Below, in pieces: positions 7,933 through 13,582 of a stretch of DNA of 13,582 nt. The translations under genes and the position numbers were made by a program. Source of the stretch: an uncultured Eubacterium sp. (GTDB taxonomy: Bacteria > Bacillota > Clostridia > Lachnospirales > Lachnospiraceae); contig CANPET010000022.1 in assembly GCA_947573465.1 (NCBI GenBank), forward strand, positions 1 to 13,582, in the 5' to 3' direction. The notes beneath the pieces were generated by a model. That model did no database searches, was not told the DNA's origin, and worked only from the letters and a program-made list of their open reading frames with translations. Positions within the stretch are counted from its first letter, which is position 1; every line of letters starts with the position of its first letter.

Positions 7933-8214
7933 ATGAACATAACAGACGTAAGGGTTAGAAAGATGACTAAAGAGGGAAAGATGAAAGCTGTCGTGTCTAT
8001 TACAATTGATGATGAGTTTGTAGTACATGACATTAAAGTAGTAGAAGGAGAGAAAGGATTATTTATTGCTATGCCGTCTAGAAAGGCTGCAGATGGCGAA
8101 TATAGAGATATTGCTCATCCAATCAATTCCGGTACCCGCAATTCCATACAGAGTCTTATTCTGGAAGCCTATGAAAAAGCATTATTAGAACCAGATGAGT
8201 TGACACACGAATAA
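7933..8214 (+). CDS. spoVG: SpoVG family regulator
   Basis: Small nucleic-acid-binding regulator; in relatives it affects septation during sporulation, capsule, virulence and metabolism genes. The 93-residue product begins MNITDVRVRKM and contains the hallmark block GLFIAMPSRKAADGEYRDI (residues 53-71) followed by AHPINSGTR and a C-terminal helix. Length and sequence fit the family across nearly its whole span. It lies 15 bases after glgD with AAAGGA (7920-7925) as ribosome site, and a terminator follows 24 bases after its stop, making it the last gene of the glg transcript. Presence does not prove sporulation, since non-sporing Firmicutes also carry it. Confidence 0.95.
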   Translation: MNITDVRVRKMTKEGKMKAVVSITIDDEFVVHDIKVVEGEKGLFIAMPSRKAADGEYRDIAHPINSGTRNSIQSLILEAYEKALLEPDELTHE

Positions 8215-8238
8215 TAATAAATTAAAGAAAAAATAAAA

Positions 8239-8281
8239 AACTAGTCGGTTAAGGTAATAACTTTAACGGGCTTGTTTTTTT
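8239..8281 (+). terminator. Rho-independent terminator after spoVG
   Basis: Inner stem 8248-8255 with 8260-8267 (one G-U) closes an AATA loop. Outer pairing 8239-8246 with 8269-8276 continues it beyond a G-G mismatch, with one T-T mismatch. A run of seven T (8275-8281) follows. It ends the glgC-glgD-spoVG transcript. Confidence 0.88.
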
Positions 8282-8492
8282 GTGAAAATTCTTTAAAAAG
8301 GTATTATAATTAGAATAATTTTAAAATAATGCGTTTTTAAAAATAATCAAAAAAACGATAAAAATAATTTTATTCATTTTTTACAAAAATGTAGAAATAT
8401 AAAAGAAATGTAAAAAAATAATAAAGAAGATGTTTATATTGCCAAAAATATAAAATAAAATTTGGTGATACTGCTCAAAAATGTTTTTTAGA
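8282..8492. other. Very AT-rich spacer without a gene
   Basis: No coding frame, RNA gene or repeat is recognised here. A weak promoter-like pair TTGTGA (8280-8285) and TATTAT (8302-8307) with 16-base spacing overlaps the terminator T run; it would give a leader of about 270 bases and is poorly supported. Confidence 0.4.
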
Positions 8493-8522
8493 TTGAAGAA
8501 TTAATATGAAAAATGATAAAAT
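8493..8522 (+). promoter_or_regulatory. Predicted promoter of the secreted beta-helix protein gene
   Basis: TTGAAG (8493-8498) is followed after 18 bases by TAAAAT (8517-8522). Transcription would begin near 8529, leaving a leader of about 56 bases. The surrounding sequence is so AT-rich that chance matches are likely. Confidence 0.4.
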
Positions 8523-8538
8523 ATAAAATAGAAAGAAT

Positions 8539-8565
8539 TAGGCTGATATCGAGAAAAAATGCCTA
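8539..8565 (+). promoter_or_regulatory. Small hairpin in the leader of the secreted protein gene
   Basis: TAGGC (8539-8543) pairs with GCCTA (8561-8565) around a 17-base loop, and two further A-T pairs can add beyond one mismatch. The hairpin ends 8 bases before the strong ribosome site AGGAGG (8574-8579). No T run follows, so it is not a terminator; a role in mRNA stability or translation is possible but unproven. Confidence 0.3.
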
Positions 8566-8584
8566 TTTTAGTTAGGAGGATTAC

Positions 8585-9844
8585 ATGAAAAAGTTTTACA
8601 AGTCTTTTTTATCAATATTATTGGTAGTAACAATGTTGTTTTCAACATCAGCATTCAGTCAGGTGGTTTATGCTGCTTCGGAGGTATTAAATACGGAAGA
8701 TATAGACGGGGAAGAAGAGTCGACAACTCATGCAGAAGTCTTTTTTGTGAATGTTGCCAATGGAAACTTTGTTACAGTTAATGGGGTAAAAAATGATCCG
8801 ATTTTAGTTGACAAGAAATTTACTACACCGGATGATGTTACAAAGAACGGAACTTTTACAACGTATTATGGAACATATATGAATCATGGTATAGACAATA
8901 AGACGAACGAAGTTGTGAATTTTGCGACTGCGTCTAAAAATACAATCTGGAAGGCAGATGATAACGATATTGTATATCAGGATGATTTAAATGGGGAATT
9001 AAATATTACAGATAAATATTCACCAACAGGATGGGAGTCTGTAAGAATCCAGCACAATGACGATGGTACAATTTCGTTTGGAAACAGTGCGGATGAAAAA
9101 ATCTTTACAATAGAAAAGTTTTTTGATGATGATAATGTTGAACGTACTAAAATGGCTGTCAGTTCAAAATACCATTTGGGCGATAAGGTAAGTGATAATG
9201 AAAAATTTGTTATGTATTCAGCAAATAAGCCAAAGAAGGCAAGAAAGGTAACATTATCGAATATAGCAGGCGATAGCGTTGATGTATCATGGACTGTACC
9301 AAAGGAACAGATGTATTCAAGTTTTGAAGTGCTTTATTCTACAACAGAGAATGGAAGTTATAGATCTGCAGGTTTAACAAACAAGAAAAAGATGACAGTG
9401 GGCAATTTGTCAGCAGAAAAGACATACTTTTTTAAGGTAAGAACTTTGACCAATACAAAGGCAACAGTAAGTTATAGTGCCTATGTAGACAGCGCAACAG
9501 CTTATGCAACAACACTTTCTCTTTCAAAACCTGCAAAAGCAGAAATTACAAATATTAAAAGAGATAATGCAACCGGTGCCCAGACAATTACATGGAACAA
9601 AGCGGCAAATGCAAAATCTTATAATATTTATAGGGCAGAGGGACGTTTTGCCGATTATAAGTTGTTGACTACGGTTTCCAATACAGATACAAGTTATACA
9701 GACAGTCAGCCAAACAGTAGTTCAAAATATAAAAATTATTATAAAGTGCAGTCGGTCAATGGAAATGTAAATGGAGAAATTTCAGAACCTTACTCTATTG
9801 AGATTGACCAGTTTGGTTACGAGATGAAATTTCAGCAAAAGTAA
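8585..9844 (+). pseudogene. Secreted fascin-like/fibronectin III protein, N-terminal part of a frameshifted large protein
   Basis: Start of a large exported protein. Residues 1-30 are a signal peptide (MKKFYKSF, hydrophobic core, likely cut after VVYA). Residues about 50-210 resemble a fascin/ricin-like beta-trefoil (FVNVANGNFVTVNG, then WESVRIQHNDDGTISF). Two fibronectin III domains follow, about 215-312 (SVDVSWTVP, FEVLYSTTENGSY) and 314-408 (TITWNKAANAKSYNIYRAE). The frame ends MKFQQK at the TAA at 9842-9844. In the next frame DEISAKVNEIYEYQHYDQFG begins at 9823 and leads straight into the beta-helix region. One missing base near 9821-9823, or a larger loss of 3n+1 bases, would join the two. 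The ATG is supported by AGGAGG at 8574-8579. The trefoil assignment is moderate, fibronectin III is strong. If the break is real, the product is a short secreted protein without its main domain. Confidence 0.85.
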
Positions 9845-9927
9845 ATGAAATTTATGAGTATCAGCACTATGACCAGTTTGGTCCAAACCGTTATTCATTT
9901 GCGTTTAAGCAGGGGGATTATACGGAG

Positions 9928-12639
9928 ATGGAAGACGACTGTTATAATGTAGGTTATTATACACAAGTGATAGGCTTAGGAAAGACACCATATGATGTAC
10001 GGTTAAAGAATGTAAAAACACCAGCAGCACTGGCAAATGGTAATGTCACTTGTAACTTCTGGGTAAATATAGAAAACCTTACAATTGCACAGACATCAGA
10101 GAATGCAGATTATTGGAACGACTCATTTAAATGGGCTGTATCACAGGCTGCTCCGGCAAGAAGACTGAATATCGAAAGACAGACATTGCTTCAGTGGACA
10201 TGGGGTGATAAGGCATGGGCAAGTGGTGGATATATAGCCGATTCCATCTTTCATGATGCGGTAGGTTCATGGTGCCAGCAGCAGTATTATTACAGAAACT
10301 GTGAGTTTGCAACAAAGGAGACAAGCTCAGGTGCTATTTATGGTGTCAACTGGAATCAGGTTGTACAGGGATGTAAGAATGTAGATGGAAGTGCATTAAA
10401 AGATAACAGCCAGTATTATTTTAATGAAGCAGGAAGTTTACTGCAGGATAACGGATATACAAACTGGGGTAAAAACGGATGTACAACTGTATTGAATAAG
10501 ACAGATGCTACAAGAGAAAAACCTTTCTTATATTTTGATGAGGACACAGATGATTATAAAGTTTTTGTACCATCTGTAAGAAAAGATACAACAGGCGTCT
10601 CATGGTCAAAAGACAGTATGGGAGAAGGGGTATCATTAAGTTTAAACAGTTTTTATATAGCAAATCCGGATGTAGATACAGCGGATACATTGAATGAAGC
10701 ATTAGGAAAAGGATATAATCTTCTCCTTCAACCGGGAATTTATAAATTAGATAAAGCATTAGAAGTTACACATGAAAACACAATCGTGTTAGGACTTGGA
10801 ATGGCTACTTTAACATCTACAGATAAGAACACGGATACATTTATCAGAGTGGCAGGTAAAAAGTGGAATGATGATTATTCAAAAGTTTTAGGCAATTATG
10901 ATATCGGTGGTGTTGAAATTGCAGGATTGATTTTGGATGCAGGCAAGAAAACTGATACGCTGCTTGAGGTTGGTTATGAAGGTGCAAATGTAGACCATTC
11001 AAAGAACCCTTGTGTATTACAGGATGTTATATGCAGAGTTGGTGGTACTGGTAGTCTGGGAACTACAGGTTCATGTATTGTTGTAAATAGTAATAATACA
11101 ATTATAGACCAGACATGGATTTGGAGAGCAGATCATGGTGACAATACCGGTTGGAATGAAAATACCGCGAACAATGGATTAATAGTTAATGGTGATTATG
11201 TATCAGCATACGGATTGTTTGTAGAACATTTCCAAAAATATGATGTTCTTTGGAGAGGTGAATATGGAAAGACATTTTTCCTACAGAACGAAAAATGTTA
11301 TGATCCGCAGAGTCAGGCAGGATGGATGTCCCATAATAATACAGTAAAGGGATATGCAGCATATAAGGTAACAAATAATGTACAACATCATTATGCTGTA
11401 GGTTTGGGTATTTATGATGTTTTCATTAATACAAATGGTGTGGATATTTTCTTAGATAATGCCATTGAAGTACCAAATGCAAAAGATGTTTTAATAGAGA
11501 ATGCATGTATTGTAGAGATTGCTAGAGGAGATGGTCCGAAGGTAGGAATTAATCATATTATTAATGGTACCGGTGCAGGCATTACAACTGGAGCAGAGTC
11601 ACAGACAGTCTCCGGTAAAAAGGGAGGTTATGCGCTCCAAAGATTATTGTATTACCGCAATGGATTATCTGTTTCGCTACCGGATGATTATGACTATGAC
11701 AAGGATACTTATCCAATCGATCCGGAAACAGGACTGATTAAGACAGAAGATGTGAAAGATGTAAAGGCTCCAACGAACGATACAGAATATGCAGAGAAAA
11801 CGATTGTAAAAGAGCCACTGACTGTAGATAATACAGAGGAGTTAGGTACAAGTAAGACAGATGACCAATATTTTGCTAAAAAGATTGAAAAGTACACTGA
11901 AGAGTGGAATAAGATTATGCAAGGCTCAAAGAACAAAGGGCAGGATAATCCAGATATAAATAGAGGAATTGATGAGCAGGTTCGTACAAAGTATGGTGTA
12001 TATGTAGGAATGACCTACACAGTAGGAAACTATATTTATAAAGTTACTTCTGTTGATACATTAACAAGTGGTAAATCAATGCTTACTGGAGTTGTTGCAA
12101 GTAAGAAGAAAACGTTAAAGAAAGCTACAATTCCTGCAACAGCAAACTATAAGGGATATGGTTTAAATGTAACATCGGTAGGAGCAAAAGCATTTAAATC
12201 TTTGAAAAAGCTTACAAAGGTAACTTTTGGAAAAAATGTAATATCTATAGGAGCGAAAGCTTTTAATAATTGTAAGAAGTTAAAAACTATTAAGTTTAAA
12301 AATGTGAAGACAATTGGAACGAGTGCATTTGCAGGATGTAAAGTTTTGAAAAAACTGACAATTGGAGCAAAGGTTAAAACAATTGGAAAGAATGCATTTA
12401 AGAAATGTACAAAACTTAGTACAATAATAATTGGAAAGAAAGTTAAAACGATTAAGGCAAACGCATTTGCTCGAGACAATAAGATTAAGCAGATTACATT
12501 TAAGGGAAAAGTTCTCAAGAAAGTAAAGAAAAATGCTGTCAGCAAAAAGGTGAAGGCTAATATTAAAGCAAAGAAAACAAAACTTAAAGGTAAAGCAAAA
12601 TCAATGAAAGTTTTCAAGAAAAAGCTTAAGATAAAATAG
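9928..12639 (+). pseudogene. Right-handed beta-helix plus LRR_5 region, C-terminal part of the frameshifted secreted protein
   Basis: The frame is open from 9808, and protein-like sequence begins at 9823, so the ATG at 9928 is only the first Met and has no ribosome site. Residues 1-585 form a pectate-lyase-like beta-helix with landmarks NVGYYTQVIGLGKTP (7-21), GNVTCNFW (38-45), FKWAVSQAAPARRL (67-80), REKPFLYFD (196-204) and TIVLGLGMATL (285-295). I recognise this as the secreted family, related in appearance to GH55 glucanases, that in actinobacteria and Paenibacillus is often fused to F5/8 type C domains. A carbohydrate target is therefore inferred, not shown. Residues 586-690 are an acidic and polar linker. 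Residues 745-860 are LRR_5 (BspA-like) repeats, and the last 45 residues are mostly Lys. No LPxTG motif or membrane anchor is seen. It ends at a terminator. Confidence 0.82.
12166..12510 (+). repeat. About five LRR_5 (BspA-type) repeats of 22-24 residues
   Basis: The coding repeat is VxxIGxxAFxxCxxLxxIxxGxx, seen as SVGAKAF, SIGAKAF, TIGTSAF, TIGKNAF and a last decayed unit TIKANAF. The Cys is kept in three units (NNCKKL, AGCKVL, KKCTKL). Variable surface positions are filled mainly with Lys, which makes the array strongly basic. Confidence 0.85.
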
Positions 12640-12641
12640 TT

Positions 12642-12686
12642 AAAAGGGCTGCCATATTTTTACGGGTGTAAAAGTGGCAGTCTTTT
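12642..12686 (+). terminator. Terminator after the beta-helix/LRR gene
   Basis: CTGCCA (12649-12654) pairs with TGGCAG (12675-12680), with further TTTTA/TAAAA pairing inside the loop. AAAAG before the stem can pair with CTTTT after it. The T run (TCTTTT) is short, so termination may be partial, and the hairpin could work on either strand. Confidence 0.65.
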
Positions 12687-12733
12687 GCAGATTAAAATAA
12701 GACGATACTGTAATAGGGCAACAGGAGGAAAAG

Positions 12734-13582
12734 ATGAAGAAAATATTAGTATGTTTTTTATGCGTAGTTATAGCGCTTGCAACAGTTCAGACGCCGATAT
12801 GGTCTTATGAGGGTCAACCCTTGGGAAAAAATGTGGCATATAACAGAAATGTAAAAGTATCCAATTCTTTTGGTACAAATGATTATAATAAACCAGAGTT
12901 TCTTACAGATGGTAATTTGTCCAGAGGTTATCAGTCTGCATGTGTTTATGCCAGCGATACAAATAGATTTTATGACCCACAAACATGGAGCATAGATTTA
13001 GGAAAGACATATACAATTGATACAGTTGTTCTGTATTGGGAAAGTGCAGCAGCAAAAAAATACAAAGTGTATACTTCGGAAACAAGTGCTGAAGGGTCAT
13101 GGAAAATTGCGGCGACAGAAGAAGTCGGTGCAAAAGGAAAGTTTAAATATGTGTTCCAAAGTACAGAAGCAAGATATGTAAAGATTGAGCTGGAAGAAAG
13201 AGCAATGGAACAGTATGGTTATTGTTTATACGAATTGCAGATATTTACGGTAGGAAGCGTAGAAGAAAAAGAAATGCCAAATCTTGCAAAGAGTGCTAAT
13301 GTTACGGCTTCATCAGATGATGGTTCAAATCCGGCTGTAAATGCTATTGACGGAAATAGTGACACGATGTGGAGAACTACGTATTATCAGGATGACACAA
13401 AAACAGATGAAGAAAAGGCAGATGAAAACCTGACACTTCAGTGGAATACACCACAGACGTTTGATACGATAAAAATCAAATGGAATGGCGGCTATATGAA
13501 AGGCTATAAAATTCAGATATCTGCTGATGGAAAAGAGTGGAGTGATTTGTATGAAGTGACCAATGGAAAGGCCGGGGAATAC
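12734..13582 (+). CDS. Secreted protein with two discoidin (F5/8 type C) domains, 3' end outside window
   Basis: The frame runs open from ATG at 12734 to the window edge (283 codons) with no stop. AGGAGG at 12723-12728 supports the start. Residues 1-23 form a short signal peptide (MKKILVCFLCVVIALATVQ). The first discoidin-type domain spans about residues 30-173: NVAYNRNVKVSNSF, FLTDGNLSRGYQS, TWSIDLGKTYTIDTVVLYW and ARYVKIELEE are characteristic. The second starts near residue 182: NLAKSANVTASSDDGSNPAVNAIDGN is split by SDTMWRTT, then QTFDTIKIKWNGG and YKIQISADGKEWSDLY. Such domains usually bind sugars and are attached to glycosidases or adhesins; the catalytic part, if any, would lie beyond the window. 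It follows the beta-helix gene by 94 bases in the same direction, after a possible terminator, suggesting a surface glycan-binding locus. Confidence 0.88.
   Translation, partial: MKKILVCFLCVVIALATVQTPIWSYEGQPLGKNVAYNRNVKVSNSFGTNDYNKPEFLTDGNLSRGYQSACVYASDTNRFYDPQTWSIDLGKTYTIDTVVLYWESAAAKKYKVYTSETSAEGSWKIAATEEVGAKGKFKYVFQSTEARYVKIELEERAMEQYGYCLYELQIFTVGSVEEKEMPNLAKSANVTASSDDGSNPAVNAIDGNSDTMWRTTYYQDDTKTDEEKADENLTLQWNTPQTFDTIKIKWNGGYMKGYKIQISADGKEWSDLYEVTNGKAGEY

Noticed and set aside
8282..8584. Riboswitch or structured RNA in the spacer before the secreted protein gene
   Set aside because: The sequence is low-complexity A/T with only one short hairpin; no conserved riboswitch core is recognisable.
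9808..9844. Programmed -1 ribosomal frameshift joining the two parts of the secreted protein
   Set aside because: I checked each in-phase heptamer in the overlap and none fits X XXY YYZ; AAG before the stop is only a weak single-codon slip site. An indel explains it better.
12147..12617. 156-codon open frame on the minus strand, rich in Phe and Leu
   Set aside because: It is the antisense of the lysine-rich LRR repeats; Lys codons read backwards give Phe and Leu. No start signal or conserved feature is seen.

Overview
The window is AT-rich DNA from a Gram-positive clostridial Firmicute, most likely a Lachnospiraceae-type gut or rumen bacterium. This rests on gene content: a DnaD-like protein beside a DnaI-type helicase loader, an unusually long PRPP synthetase, a paired glgC/glgD, spoVG, and large secreted proteins with fibronectin III, discoidin and lysine-rich LRR_5 modules. 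The genus assignment is inference only.

Layout. Positions 108-5229 lie on the minus strand. murC reads first and ends at a very strong hairpin terminator (3788-3834). A separate promoter (3600-3627) then drives dnaD-like, dnaI-like and prs, three tightly spaced genes for replication restart or initiation and for nucleotide precursor supply. No terminator is visible after prs before the window edge. A divergent intergenic region (5230-5558) carries a minus-strand promoter for murC and an extended -10 promoter for the plus strand.

The plus strand starts with glgC-glgD-spoVG, closed by a clear terminator at 8239-8281. glgC is broken: its N-terminal half (5559-6155) stops in the middle of a conserved stretch and the C-terminal half (6152-6799) continues in another frame, with about ten expected residues absent. 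glgD and spoVG are intact.

After a 370-base AT-rich spacer comes a locus of large secreted proteins. The first is a signal-peptide protein with a fascin-like beta-trefoil, two fibronectin III domains, a right-handed beta-helix region of a family often found next to discoidin domains, and a lysine-rich LRR_5 tail. It is also split by a frameshift near 9821-9826, into 8585-9844 and 9928-12639. Without the break it would be about 1,350 residues long. The second (12734 to the window edge) is a secreted protein with two discoidin (F5/8 type C) domains and is cut by the window end.

The two most notable observations are the two disrupted genes 3.7 kb apart, which are either real mutations or assembly/sequencing errors, and the unusual secreted beta-helix/LRR protein. 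I see no CRISPR array, insertion sequence, tRNA or rRNA, and no convincing evidence of a wholly new defence or mobile system.
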